NCBI GenBank assembly: GCA_016703535.1
Contig: JADJBV010000001.1
Span: forward strand, 1,798,001-1,862,000
Origin: Deltaproteobacteria bacterium
GTDB taxonomy: Bacteria; Myxococcota; Kuafuiibacteriia; Kuafuiibacteriales; Kuafuiibacteriaceae
Length of the DNA: 64,000 nucleotides
Reading direction: 5' to 3'
Part shown: positions 25,883 to 35,735 of the stretch, piece by piece
Layout: each line of letters opens with the position of its first letter
Position numbering within the stretch: position 1 is the stretch's first letter
Position numbers and translations under genes: made by a program
Notes under the pieces: model-generated
Told to the model about the DNA's origin: nothing
The model's database searches: none
Seen by the model: the letters and a program-made list of their open reading frames with translations, nothing else

Positions 25883-28798
25883 ATGATCGCTTCACGGCCC
25901 CGTTCCCTCCTCCTCCACCTCGCCGGCGTGTGCTTGCTCACGTTTTTGGCGTGCGGCGAAGACCCGCCGGCGGGAGGTGCGGGCACCGACACCGGCCTGC
26001 TCGATCCCGATGGCGGCAGCGGCGACGTCGGCTTTCCGGACTCCGGGATCCCGCCGAGCGACGGAGACAACGACGGCCTCCCCGATGACTGGGAGCGGAT
26101 GAATGGGCTGGATCCCAACCGCAACGACGCCAACGAAGACTTCGACGGCGACGGGATCAACAACACCAACGAGTTCCGGCTGGGCACCAAAGCCAACGAC
26201 ATCGACACCGACGACGACGGCGTGGCCGACGGCGACGAAGACGCCAACCGCAACGGCGCCATCGACCCGGGCGAAACGAGCCCCATCGACGCCGACAGCG
26301 ACGACGACGGCCTCACCGACGGGCAGGAGCTCGGCAAGATCACGCCTCTGACCAGCGCCCGCCCCGGCGTTTCCGGCACCGATCCGGCGGTCTTCGTGGC
26401 CGACGGCAACAACGCCACCACCACCGATCCCAACAACGCCGACACCGACGGTGACCAGATTCCGGACGGCGTCGAGGACCTGAACCGCAACGGCCGCATC
26501 GACGCGGGGGAGACGGACCCGCTGGACCTCGACAGCGACGACGATGGCCTGGCCGACGGCGTGGAAGACGTGAACTTCAACGGGGTGACCGACGCTGGCG
26601 AGACCAACGCGACCGACGCCGACAGCGACGATGACGGCTTGGCCGACGGCGTCGAGCGGGGCATCAACACCCCGGTCTTGGACCCCGACGGCGCCGGGCC
26701 GCTCAAGGGCACCGACACCGCCGTCTGGCGGCCCGACACCGACCCGGCCAGCACCACCAACCCCTTGGCCCGGGACACCGACGGCGACGGCGTGGCCGAC
26801 GGCGATGAAGACTGGAACCGCAACGGCGCCGTCGATCCGGGAGAACTCGACCCGGGCCTCACCGACAGCGACAACGATGGCATCCCCGACGCCCAAGAGG
26901 GGGTGGCCTTGGTTTGCGCCGAGTCGGCCTTGCGTCGCATCAACCTCCACGCCTTGGCCAGCGCGGACCTCACGGTCGCCTTGCCCCCCGAATATTCGGA
27001 GGTGAGCATCCTGCGGGCCGCAGGGGGCGTTGGCGTGGGCATCATGTTCGCGGATCCGGCCAGTGGTGTGGTTGGTTTTGCCATCTCCAAGACGCCCACC
27101 GGCGGGGACGCGGCCGCCGAAAAGCAGGCGATCCGGGCGGCGCTCGCCCAAGACGCGAGCTTGAGCAATGAACAAGACCGGGCCCTGATCTCCTGGGACG
27201 GCTTCCCGGCGGTCTTCACCACCGCCTCCGCCAACAACGGACGCGACACCTTGGCCTTGGCCGGTACCTTCGCCGAACGCTTGGCGGGAGGGACCTTGAG
27301 CGGCGCCTTGCCGGCGGGCGGCGCGGCCCCGGGCAACTTCACGCTCTACTACGAGACCATCTATCGCAGCGCCCAACGGGCCACCATCGTGGTCGCCTTG
27401 GCCCCGGCGCCGACCGCCGATGCCCAGCTGATCGCCTTGTCAGACGTCTCGAACGGCACCGGCGTAGCCCAGTTCGGCGACTTCACCGGCGTCGGCTGCG
27501 ATCAGTTCACCACCCCGGACGGCAACGACGTCATCGACATGATCTGGGTCGTGGATAACTCCTGCTCGATGAGCGAAGAGCAGACCGCGGTCGCCAACGC
27601 CGGTGACGAGATGGTCGCGCTCCTCACCACCACCCAACTCTCCTGGCGTTTGGCCTTGTTGACCACCGATCAGGGCGACGGCTCCTTGACCGCCCGAGGC
27701 GTCAACGGCTTTACGGTCTCGACGCCCCGGCCTCAGGCCGAAGCCGAGTCCCAAGCGTGGGCCACCGCCATCGACAACTTGGGCACCGGCGGCAGCGGCG
27801 AAGAGCGGGGCTTGGTGGTCGGCGCCACCGCGGTGCAGAACGCGTTGCCCGGCAGCGCCACCGAGATCAACACCAAGTTCCGGGCCGGCGCGACGGCCAT
27901 CGTGGTCCACCTCTCGGACGAAGAGGACTATTCGGTGAAACAAGGTGCGGGCGGCAGCGACGCCTCCTGCCCGGAAAACGCCGGCAAACAGGCGCAGATC
28001 GACGCCCTGATCCAGCAATATCTGCAGCTCTCCATGGACCCGACCATCTCGGGGCTGACCACCTTCGCCATCCACGGCACCCAACCCAACACCAACGGCC
28101 TGGACTACTGCACCTTCAGCGGTGGCTCATCGGACTGCAGCGCCAGCCAACACGGTCGTGCTTACGTCGACGTGGCGGCGGCCATGGGTGGTGGCTCCGG
28201 ATCCATCTGCGGCAACATGAACCAGGTGGTGCAGGACATCATCCGGGCCGGCGCCGGCATCGCCAGCCAGATCGAGCTGACCCAACCGCCGATCAGCTCC
28301 ACCATTCGGGTGGTGATGGCCGACGCCAACGGCTCCTTCGTGGGCCAACCCGACGTGCCGCGCAGCCGCACCAACGGCTTCGACTACACCTTCGAGCTGG
28401 ACGTGATGGCCAACGTGGTCCGGCACAAGATCATCTTCTACGGGATGGCCCGGCCGCCGGCCCGCCGGGAGCTGATGATCAGCTACCGCACCTGGCGGGA
28501 CGGTTCGCCCAACCCTGGGGGCCCGGTCTGCGATTGCCCTGAGGGCCAGGTCTGCGATCCCGACGACAACAGCTGCGTGATCGATCCGACCTGCGGCGGC
28601 GGTTGCCCCGAGGACCAGGTGTGCGATCCCCAAAGCGGCCTGTGTCACCCGGACGATCCGTGCATGGGTCAGTGCGTCATCGGTGAGATCTGCGTCGACG
28701 GCGCCTGCCTCCCGGATGATCCCTGTGACGGCCTCTGCACCCCGGCCCAGTTCTGCGATACCAGCACCGACCCGCCGATGTGCCGGGACCGCATCTAA
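25883..28798 (+). CDS. Lipoprotein with calcium-binding repeats and VWA domain
   Basis: A 971-residue lipoprotein from ATG 25883 with lipobox LTFLAC. Residues about 55-335 hold many thrombospondin type-3-like Asp repeats (DTDGDGVADGDEDWNRNG and similar), which bind calcium. From about residue 550 a von Willebrand A domain begins with IDMIWVVDNSCSMSEEQ, whose DxSxS motif is the metal-ion adhesion site. The last 90 or so residues are a Cys-rich array (CDCPEGQVCDPDDNSC and relatives). The layout suggests a large extracellular adhesin or matrix protein. No secretion partner lies next to it. Confidence 0.88.
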   Translation: MIASRPRSLLLHLAGVCLLTFLACGEDPPAGGAGTDTGLLDPDGGSGDVGFPDSGIPPSDGDNDGLPDDWERMNGLDPNRNDANEDFDGDGINNTNEFRLGTKANDIDTDDDGVADGDEDANRNGAIDPGETSPIDADSDDDGLTDGQELGKITPLTSARPGVSGTDPAVFVADGNNATTTDPNNADTDGDQIPDGVEDLNRNGRIDAGETDPLDLDSDDDGLADGVEDVNFNGVTDAGETNATDADSDDDGLADGVERGINTPVLDPDGAGPLKGTDTAVWRPDTDPASTTNPLARDTDGDGVADGDEDWNRNGAVDPGELDPGLTDSDNDGIPDAQEGVALVCAESALRRINLHALASADLTVALPPEYSEVSILRAAGGVGVGIMFADPASGVVGFAISKTPTGGDAAAEKQAIRAALAQDASLSNEQDRALISWDGFPAVFTTASANNGRDTLALAGTFAERLAGGTLSGALPAGGAAPGNFTLYYETIYRSAQRATIVVALAPAPTADAQLIALSDVSNGTGVAQFGDFTGVGCDQFTTPDGNDVIDMIWVVDNSCSMSEEQTAVANAGDEMVALLTTTQLSWRLALLTTDQGDGSLTARGVNGFTVSTPRPQAEAESQAWATAIDNLGTGGSGEERGLVVGATAVQNALPGSATEINTKFRAGATAIVVHLSDEEDYSVKQGAGGSDASCPENAGKQAQIDALIQQYLQLSMDPTISGLTTFAIHGTQPNTNGLDYCTFSGGSSDCSASQHGRAYVDVAAAMGGGSGSICGNMNQVVQDIIRAGAGIASQIELTQPPISSTIRVVMADANGSFVGQPDVPRSRTNGFDYTFELDVMANVVRHKIIFYGMARPPARRELMISYRTWRDGSPNPGGPVCDCPEGQVCDPDDNSCVIDPTCGGGCPEDQVCDPQSGLCHPDDPCMGQCVIGEICVDGACLPDDPCDGLCTPAQFCDTSTDPPMCRDRI

Positions 28799-28869
28799 GG
28801 ACTCGCCGCCCGGGCCTGGACTCCGGCGTCGGGGGCTCCTAAACTCCCGGGAGATCTCGGGATCTGCCT

Positions 28870-31689
28870 GTGTCCAAGTACCCGATCCCATTCGGGCGCC
28901 ACCTTCTCCTCGAGCGGATCAACGTCGGGGGGATGGCGGAAGTCTTCCGGGCGAAGTCCTTCGGTGTGGAGGGCTTCGAACGGATTGTTGCCGTCAAGCG
29001 CATCCTCCCCACCCTCGCCGACGACGAGGAGTTCATCACGATGTTCATCGACGAGGCGCGCATCGCGGCGCACCTCACGCACCAGAACATCGTCCAGATC
29101 TTCGAGCTGAACCGGGCCGAAAAGACCTTTTTCATCTCGATGGAGTACGTGGCGGGCCACGATCTGCGGTTGATCCTCGATCACCAGAAGAAGCAGCGGC
29201 GGCCGATGGAGGTCCCGAAGGCGGCCTTTATCGTGTCCCGGGTGGCCGAGGCTTTGGAGTACGCCCACCGCAAGCGGGATCCGGCCGGGCGGGACCTCAA
29301 GATCATCCACCGGGACGTGACGCCCCAAAACGTGATCGTCTCCTTCGAGGGCGAGGTGAAGTTGTGCGACTTCGGCATCGCCAAGGCGGCGACCCGGGTC
29401 TCACGCACCCAGGTCGGGGTGCTGAAGGGCAAGTTCGCGTACATGTCGCCCGAGCAGGTGCGGGGGCAGCCGACCGATCGGCGCAGCGACATCTTCGCCT
29501 TGGGCGTGATCTTCTACGAGATGTTGACCGGCGAGCGCCTATTCCTCGGCGAAAGTGACTACGCGACCTTGGACTCGGTGCGACAGGCGGTGATCCCGCC
29601 GCCCTCCAAGTACAACCCCAACCTCAGCCCCGGCCTGGAGGCCGTCCTGCTGAAGATGTTGGCCCGGGATCCCAAGGATCGTTACCAGTGGGCGGCCGAG
29701 GTCCACGAAGATCTCCTCGACCACCTGATCCACGACGGCAAGCGGCCCTATCACGGGCGGCACCTGCGGGCCTGGATGCAGGAGACCTACGCCCGGGACG
29801 TGGAGGTGGAGAACGCAAAACTCGAGGAGTTCGTCCGGCTCCGGATGCCGCCCGGCCTCGAGACCAGCGACGACGAGCCCGCCCCCCGGCCTGCTCAGGC
29901 CGTCGCAGAGCTGGCGGAGAAGTCGGTGGCCGCCGACCCCGCGGACCTGCCCCGGCACGACGAGGAGTTTCAGGACGCCACCGACGCGATCCCGGCGGTC
30001 TCCGCCAAGAGCCGGAGCCCCGCGCCCAAAGGGGTGGTCAGCAGCCCGGTGGCCAGCCTCTACGGCGCGGCCGAGCTGGCGAGCGTCAGCGAAGAAGGAT
30101 CGCCCGGCCGCCTGGTGATGCCGTCGGGCCCGTACGAGGAGGCCCGGGCGCCCAGGAAACCGTCTCACCCGACCACTCGGCTCGACACCGAAGAGGGGCC
30201 GGTCGAAGAGCCCTCGGCCGACGCCGAACGAACCCAATATGACATGGTGCTCCAGCCGGGGTTGGTCGCCTCGGGGGAGGGCCCATACGACCCAGAGGTC
30301 AACGACACCGTCATCGGCGGCGACGAACTCGAGGGCGAGATCAGCGCCGCCCAGGCCGAGTTGATCGCTCAGCTGGATCGGGCCGGAGCCCTGGACACCG
30401 GCGACACGGTGGATGCCTCCGACGAGTCCTTCGCCGACGGCCGCCTGCCGGAGATCGGCGAGTTGAGCGACGGTCAGACGCTGCAGGGTGATGAAGACGA
30501 GCCGATGAACGAAGACACGCCGTTGGGCATCGCGCCGACGTTTGTGCGTGATGGTTCGGGCCCCGGCTTCGAGCCCGAAGCCACGGCCGAAGGGCGGGGG
30601 AGGGGTGAATCGGATCGGGAGGCGGAGGCTCAGCGCCCGGTGGTGACCGCCCAGGCCGGCCCGACCCGAGGCCGGCCCAGCGCCGCCCGGAGCCCCCGGA
30701 TCGACGGCAGCGGCTGGGGGGCGAACCCTGTGCCGCCCCGGGCCAGCCCCAGCCGGGCCGCGCCGACTTGGGAGCGCCCCGCCTCGACCCTGCCCCCGAA
30801 CCTCGGGACCCCCTACGTCCCTCCCCACTTCGAGAGCACCCCCGACGAGGTGGCGGCGCCTCGGGTCGAGTCCTCCACCCCTGCCGCGCCCCGCCCGGCC
30901 CGCAGCCCGCGTTTGGTGATGGCCTTGGCGGGAGGCGTGGCCCTCCTGACGACCTTACTCCTGGGGTTGGTGTTGTTGGCCTTGGGCCCCAACGAGGCCT
31001 CGCTGGAGATCACCACCTCTCCGGTCACCCAGGTCGAGGTGAAGTTGGATGGCAAGCGGGTGGCCACCCAAACCCCGACCTTGGTCGCGGGCCTCTCCCT
31101 CGGCGAACACCGGGTGGAGTTGTCGGCCCCCGGGTTTCGGGGCCACATCCAGACCATCCAGATCGTCGAGGCCAAACCTCACACCATGGTGGTGCCGCTG
31201 GAGATCGCGGCCCCCGAGCTCCGTCCGCCCGCCGCGCCCGAAGAGATCGAACTCCCGCCCGGTGCCCCGATGGAAGACGCCCACGCCCCGGAGCCGGCGC
31301 CACCCCCAGCCGCCCCGGCCGAGCCGAAGGCGCCGCTGGCCGCGACCACCCCCAAGGCCCCGGCGCCGAAGCCCACCAAGAGTGAGGTCAAGGCTCCACC
31401 TCCACCCGCGCCGAACCCGGCCGCGCCGCCGCCCAAGGTAGCCCCCCGGCCCGAGCCGAAGACCCGGCCCAAACCCCAAGGTTCTTTGTTGGTGTCCACG
31501 ACCCCCCAGGGCGTCGAGGTGCTGATCGACGGCAAAAAAACCGGCCTGAAGACGCCGATCCGGCAACCTTACGCGTTGGCCGCCGGCAAACATCAGATCA
31601 CCTTCGTGCTCGGCGACGGCACCAGCTACAACTTCGAGGTGCTGGTCAACGAGGGTGAGGTCACCAAGTTGATCAAGCCGCTGCGCTGA
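28870..31689 (+). CDS. Ser/Thr protein kinase with two PEGA domains
   Basis: A 939-residue membrane kinase from GTG 28870. The kinase domain covers about residues 8-275: VAVKRILP (Lys43), HRDVTPQNVIV (His147-Asp149) and DFGIAKA (Asp167), with activation segment GVLKGKFAYMSPEQVRGQ. A long acidic, Pro-rich linker follows. A membrane helix lies at about 683-706, then two PEGA domains at about 712-780 and 871-939, separated by a Pro/Ala/Lys linker. The PEGA domains should face the periplasm and sense wall or envelope state while the kinase acts inside. It precedes a small zinc-ribbon gene by 15 bases. Confidence 0.93.
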   Translation: MSKYPIPFGRHLLLERINVGGMAEVFRAKSFGVEGFERIVAVKRILPTLADDEEFITMFIDEARIAAHLTHQNIVQIFELNRAEKTFFISMEYVAGHDLRLILDHQKKQRRPMEVPKAAFIVSRVAEALEYAHRKRDPAGRDLKIIHRDVTPQNVIVSFEGEVKLCDFGIAKAATRVSRTQVGVLKGKFAYMSPEQVRGQPTDRRSDIFALGVIFYEMLTGERLFLGESDYATLDSVRQAVIPPPSKYNPNLSPGLEAVLLKMLARDPKDRYQWAAEVHEDLLDHLIHDGKRPYHGRHLRAWMQETYARDVEVENAKLEEFVRLRMPPGLETSDDEPAPRPAQAVAELAEKSVAADPADLPRHDEEFQDATDAIPAVSAKSRSPAPKGVVSSPVASLYGAAELASVSEEGSPGRLVMPSGPYEEARAPRKPSHPTTRLDTEEGPVEEPSADAERTQYDMVLQPGLVASGEGPYDPEVNDTVIGGDELEGEISAAQAELIAQLDRAGALDTGDTVDASDESFADGRLPEIGELSDGQTLQGDEDEPMNEDTPLGIAPTFVRDGSGPGFEPEATAEGRGRGESDREAEAQRPVVTAQAGPTRGRPSAARSPRIDGSGWGANPVPPRASPSRAAPTWERPASTLPPNLGTPYVPPHFESTPDEVAAPRVESSTPAAPRPARSPRLVMALAGGVALLTTLLLGLVLLALGPNEASLEITTSPVTQVEVKLDGKRVATQTPTLVAGLSLGEHRVELSAPGFRGHIQTIQIVEAKPHTMVVPLEIAAPELRPPAAPEEIELPPGAPMEDAHAPEPAPPPAAPAEPKAPLAATTPKAPAPKPTKSEVKAPPPPAPNPAAPPPKVAPRPEPKTRPKPQGSLLVSTTPQGVEVLIDGKKTGLKTPIRQPYALAAGKHQITFVLGDGTSYNFEVLVNEGEVTKLIKPLR

Positions 31690-31704
31690 ACGAGGTTCCA
31701 CCCG

Positions 31705-31917
31705 ATGACGTCTCGCCCCAACACCCCCGTCCCTGGCAAAAAGGCCACCGCGACCTGGTACGAGTTCGAGTGCATCGAGTGCACGGCCCACAACCCCTGG
31801 GGCGACGGCTTCACCTACGGCGACGAGCTGTTTTGCAGCTGGTGCGGGATCAAACTCGAGGTCAGGAAGTATCCCGACGACGATGGCACGCCGCGCTACA
31901 AGCTGGTCGTCGACTGA
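31705..31917 (+). CDS. Small zinc-ribbon protein
   Basis: A 70-residue protein with two CxxC pairs, CIEC and CSWC, separated by about 20 residues (AHNPWGDGFTYGDELF). That is a typical zinc-ribbon knuckle arrangement. It has no signal peptide or membrane helix. It starts 15 bases after the PEGA kinase gene and is probably cotranscribed, so it may be a partner or substrate of the kinase. I know of no assigned function. Confidence 0.75.
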   Translation: MTSRPNTPVPGKKATATWYEFECIECTAHNPWGDGFTYGDELFCSWCGIKLEVRKYPDDDGTPRYKLVVD

Positions 31918-31949
31918 CGGACGCCCTGTTTTGTGGCATAGAGGGCCTC

Positions 31950-33134
31950 ATGTCGACGCCCCGGCTCCTCGCCCTCTTTGGCGCCCTTTGCCTCGCCTCG
32001 TCCGCCTGCTCCAGTGAAGATCCGCCGGCCGACGCCGGCGCCGACACCGACACGGGTCCCGCCGACTCGGGGATGAGCTTGGACGGCGGCGTTCAGCCTG
32101 ACGCCAACGCCGACAGCGGTGAACCGAACGACACCGGCGTCGATGGCGGCAACCCCGTCGATCTGGGCGTGGATGGCGGCACTCCCTTGGCCCAAGAGCT
32201 GGTGCCCGGATCCCACGTGCAGGTCGCTGAAGGTCGGATCGCGGTCATGATGGACAACTACGCCGACGTCCGCGGCAAGTTGGGCCCGGGCACCCGCAAC
32301 ACCGGGGTCGGGGTCCGCAGCTACAACTACACCTTGAGCGGCGGCGTCGAGCTGACGGTGTGGTTCGCCAACACCAACCTGGACGCCGACGACAACCCAC
32401 CCAACAACGTCGACGACTCGGATCGGGTCTTGTGGGTCGCGGTGCAAGGGAACTTCACGGCCCAGACCCCGGCCAACGTCGGCTTGGGCACGGCCAAGAC
32501 GGCGGTCGAGGCGGCCTATGGCGTCGCCCCCAGCGAGTCGCCGATCACCAACCCGGCGGGCGTGTTGGCCCAGTATTACACCCGCGGGATCTTGGTCGCG
32601 TACGGCGCCGACAACCTGGCCCGGACCATCACCATCGCCCGCAGTTATCCCCAAGCCCCCGACGGCACCATCGACCTCACCGGCGTGCGGCTCCAGCTCA
32701 GCGGCGGTGAGATCCGGGGCTTCCGGGGCATCGGCATGAACGGCACCAGCAAAGGGGACATCATGACCCGGCTGGGCGCCCCCGACGCCGAAGGCAGCGC
32801 CAGCATCGGCGGCCAAAACCTGGACACCCTGAGCTACGCCTTCATCGGGATCGAAGTGTTCTTCTTGGACGGGGGCAACAGCGCCCTGTTCTTGAACGTG
32901 CACACGCCTTATTACGGCACCAGCAGCAGCGGCGAAGGGATCGGCACCGGCCGGACCGCCTTCGAGGCCTACCTGACGGGCCTCGGTTATCAGGCGGCCC
33001 AGGCGTCTTCGAACGCCCAGTTCTTCTGCTACAACAACAACTCGGATCAGGTTCAGGACGTGGGGGTCAGCTACTCGAGCGACACTCCGCAGGTCGTCAC
33101 CTCGATCACCTTCCCGCTCCTCAGCTGCCCGTGA
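31950..33134 (+). CDS. Secreted lipoprotein of unknown function
   Basis: A 394-residue protein from ATG 31950 with signal peptide and lipobox LCLASSAC. A long Asp/Gly/Ala/Pro linker follows (DTDTGPADSGMSLDGGVQPD). The rest is a beta-rich domain of about 320 residues. It may hold two related halves: GVGVRSYNYTLSGGVELTVW and LDTLSYAFIGIEVFFLDGG look like repeated beta units. The linker style is typical of Myxococcota outer-membrane lipoproteins. I do not recognise the domain. It is the last gene of a plus-strand run and ends one base before a convergent PAP2 gene. Confidence 0.75.
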   Translation: MSTPRLLALFGALCLASSACSSEDPPADAGADTDTGPADSGMSLDGGVQPDANADSGEPNDTGVDGGNPVDLGVDGGTPLAQELVPGSHVQVAEGRIAVMMDNYADVRGKLGPGTRNTGVGVRSYNYTLSGGVELTVWFANTNLDADDNPPNNVDDSDRVLWVAVQGNFTAQTPANVGLGTAKTAVEAAYGVAPSESPITNPAGVLAQYYTRGILVAYGADNLARTITIARSYPQAPDGTIDLTGVRLQLSGGEIRGFRGIGMNGTSKGDIMTRLGAPDAEGSASIGGQNLDTLSYAFIGIEVFFLDGGNSALFLNVHTPYYGTSSSGEGIGTGRTAFEAYLTGLGYQAAQASSNAQFFCYNNNSDQVQDVGVSYSSDTPQVVTSITFPLLSCP

Positions 33135-33135
33135 C

Positions 33136-33978
33136 CTAAAACTGGCCGAACACCGAAAGTCCTGGCCCGTCGGGCCCGACCGGTGAAACCGCCAGCTTCT
33201 TCATTGGGTCCAGGTGATGGAGCGCCGGGACCAACACCCCGATCCCGGCCCCCGCCAAAGCGCCCGCGATTACGTCGGTCGTGAAGTGGGCCCGATCTCG
33301 AACCCGCTGCACGCCGACGAAGCCGGTCAAGGCGATGGTGGCCCCCATCAGGATCCAGCCTTCGGCGCCGTCGGGATTGCGGCTAAAGGCCAGGTGGGTT
33401 GCGGTGGCGCCAAAGCCCGCGGTCAACGCGGTGTGCAGTGAATAGAACGACAACGAAAGATCGGTGGCGTCGAGGGGGCGGCCCTCCCGGATGGCGATAT
33501 AGGCCCGGGGGCGAGGGCGGCGGACCGCGATCTTCACCAGGTCGCCGATGGCGATGTTGATCGCCGCGGTCTCCAGGTAGAGCACCGAATAACCAAAGGC
33601 CCCTTCGGGTTGGTCGGTGATTTCGGCCCGGACGATGTCCAGCAGGCAATAACCGATGGCCAGGCCCACCGAGAGGTCGCTCAAGATCTTGCCGGTGGCC
33701 TCGGGGTGGGAGGCCAAGGCGGTCGGGCGATCCAGCGCGAGGAGCAGGCTCGGATCTCCCGGGGACTGGGGTCGGATCTCACCCGTCGAGAGGATCGCTT
33801 CGGTCAACACCGCGAAGCCGCCGGCGGCGCCGAGCAAGGCGCCATCTCGCACCGGATCGATCCCGTAGCCGCTCATCACAGGGGGTGGCGAGTCCGGGAC
33901 CGGATCGACGGCCGGGGCCACCCGCTCGGGCGAAGGGGTGGAGGTTCCGGTCAACGCCAGCAGCGCCAGCCAGATCAA
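33136..33978 (-). CDS. PAP2-family membrane phosphatase
   Basis: A 280-residue protein with a signal-like N-terminus and several hydrophobic segments. The three PAP2 phosphatase motifs are visible: KIAVRRPRPRAY (K-x6-RP), FYSLHTAL (normally SGH, here SLH), and RVRDRAHFTTDVIAG (R-x5-H-x3-D). Such enzymes remove phosphate from lipid phosphates or undecaprenyl pyrophosphate. The Gly-to-Leu change in motif 2 may alter activity. The start is TTG 33978, overlapping the phosphatase stop by four bases (TTGA), so it belongs to the partner-switching operon. Confidence 0.85.
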   Translation of the reverse strand: MIWLALLALTGTSTPSPERVAPAVDPVPDSPPPVMSGYGIDPVRDGALLGAAGGFAVLTEAILSTGEIRPQSPGDPSLLLALDRPTALASHPEATGKILSDLSVGLAIGYCLLDIVRAEITDQPEGAFGYSVLYLETAAINIAIGDLVKIAVRRPRPRAYIAIREGRPLDATDLSLSFYSLHTALTAGFGATATHLAFSRNPDGAEGWILMGATIALTGFVGVQRVRDRAHFTTDVIAGALAGAGIGVLVPALHHLDPMKKLAVSPVGPDGPGLSVFGQF

Positions 33979-35735
33979 CGGCGGCCTCGGCTGGGCCGGA
34001 GTGTCGGTTGTTCCTGAGGGCCGGTCTTTTCGACGGCGGGGTCGTCGTAGCCCAAGCAGAGCACGGTGGTGTCGTCAAACTGAGGTGCCTCCGCCACGTG
34101 GCTTTGGACCGTACGCACGATGTGCTCCAGGACCGAACCGGCCGAGGTCGGGCCACTTCGCACGACCTCACTCAGGCGCTCCATGCCGAACATCTCCCGG
34201 CTCGGGCTCATGGCCTCCACCAGGCCGTCGGTGAAGAGCAACACCGTGTCGCCGGGCACCAGCTCGAAGTTGTCGGTTTGGTAGTCGGCTTCGGGCAAGA
34301 CGCCGAGGGGCAAGCCCGAGATCTCATCCCGCACGTGGAGCTCCGACGGGTGGGCCCGCCGGATCACCGCCGGCATATGACCGGCGTTGGCCATGGCGAC
34401 CTTGTGCTGCGCGGGATCGAGGACCAGGTAGAGCAGGGTGACGAAGATGTCGTCTTGGCCGATGTCGCCCACTGCACGATTGAGGGCCGCCAACACCTGG
34501 GCCGGATCGGGCTCGGCCAAGGCAAAAAACCGGATATCCCGGGTCAAGCGGGCCATGTAGAGGGCGGCGCCGATGCCCTTGCCGGACACGTCGCCGATCA
34601 CCACTCCGATGCGGCCGCCGGGCAGCTGGATGAAGTCGTAGAAGTCACCGCCGACCTCGAAGGCCGGATCGTAACGGGCCGAAAAGGTGTAGCCCACCAC
34701 GTCGGGCAGGCGCCGGGGCAGGAAACTCTGCTGGATCCGCTCGGCCAGGTGCAGGTCTTGTTCGAGGCGCTGACGCTTCAAGAGCTCTTCGTGGAGTTTG
34801 GCGTTACCCAAAGCCACCGCGGCTTGGCCCGCCACCCCGGTCAACAACTCCAGGTCAGGCTGAGAAAAGGCGGCGATGCCCAGGCTGTCCAGGTAGACGA
34901 CGCCCACCACCTCACCGCGCCAGATCAACGGGGCACACATCATGGCCCGGACGCCAAAGTTGGCGACCGAACGCCCCTGCTTGAAGCGTTGATCCTCCAT
35001 CGCGTCGTGGGAGAGGACCGCGTGTCGTTCACTCAGGACCTGATGCAGGATGGTACGCGGGACGGTCAGCTCGGCGGCGTCTTTGGCGTTGCGCCGCTTG
35101 ACCGCCTTGGGGGTGAGCTTTTTGCCCTCGTCCTCGACCAACATCAAGAAGGCCCGTTGGGAGCGAGGGAAGATCTCGAAGAGGTGGTTGAGGATCTCGG
35201 GCAACAACTCGTCGATGTCGAGGATGCTCGAGATGGCGCTGGAGACCGCGTAGATGGTCTTGAGGCGGCTCGCCATCTTCAGCAGCTCTTTGGGGGAGGT
35301 CACCGAGGTCAGGGCATCGGTGTCCTGCTGCAGGATGGGGCGGTTGGCGTCGACGGTCTTGACGATCTCCGGCTTGCCGGTGCCGGCCACGCCCACCATG
35401 GTGATGCTGGCCGAAGGCCGGGCGACCTCCTCGAACTGAAACCGAGCCGAACACACCTTGATCACGTCCAGGTGGGAAAGGGGGTGGCGGGTGATGGCCT
35501 TGTCGTTGACGAAGGTGCCGTTGCCCGAGCCCAGATCTTCGATGACGAAGCGGCCATCTTGCAACGTGATCCGGGCGTGACGGCGGGAGACCGTCAGGTC
35601 GCGGATATGCACCTGACAGTCCAGGGCCCGTCCGAGCACACAAACTTCTTTGAGCTCGTAGACGGCCCCGGCGTTGGGTCCCTCGGTCTCTCGCAGGCGG
35701 CCGGCGAAGGAGGGATTTTCGGTGGTCTCGCTTAT
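33975..35735 (-). CDS. FHA-GAF-PP2C (SpoIIE/RsbU-type) phosphatase
   Basis: About 586 residues. An N-terminal FHA domain (TEGPNAGAVYELKE, then LGRALDCQ, SRRHARI and GSGNGTFVND) binds phosphothreonine. A GAF domain follows (about 165-320), then a SpoIIE-type PP2C phosphatase domain with SARYDPAFEVGGDFYDFIQL, GDVSGKGIGAALYMA and DGLVEAMSP. It should dephosphorylate the STAS protein encoded just upstream. The first usable standard start (GTG 35639) would cut off the first FHA strand. The frame reaches an ATA at 35735 that overlaps the STAS stop (ATAA), with GAGG eight bases before it. ATA 35735 is therefore taken as the probable start. Confidence 0.8.
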   Translation of the reverse strand: MSETTENPSFAGRLRETEGPNAGAVYELKEVCVLGRALDCQVHIRDLTVSRRHARITLQDGRFVIEDLGSGNGTFVNDKAITRHPLSHLDVIKVCSARFQFEEVARPSASITMVGVAGTGKPEIVKTVDANRPILQQDTDALTSVTSPKELLKMASRLKTIYAVSSAISSILDIDELLPEILNHLFEIFPRSQRAFLMLVEDEGKKLTPKAVKRRNAKDAAELTVPRTILHQVLSERHAVLSHDAMEDQRFKQGRSVANFGVRAMMCAPLIWRGEVVGVVYLDSLGIAAFSQPDLELLTGVAGQAAVALGNAKLHEELLKRQRLEQDLHLAERIQQSFLPRRLPDVVGYTFSARYDPAFEVGGDFYDFIQLPGGRIGVVIGDVSGKGIGAALYMARLTRDIRFFALAEPDPAQVLAALNRAVGDIGQDDIFVTLLYLVLDPAQHKVAMANAGHMPAVIRRAHPSELHVRDEISGLPLGVLPEADYQTDNFELVPGDTVLLFTDGLVEAMSPSREMFGMERLSEVVRSGPTSAGSVLEHIVRTVQSHVAEAPQFDDTTVLCLGYDDPAVEKTGPQEQPTLRPSRGRR

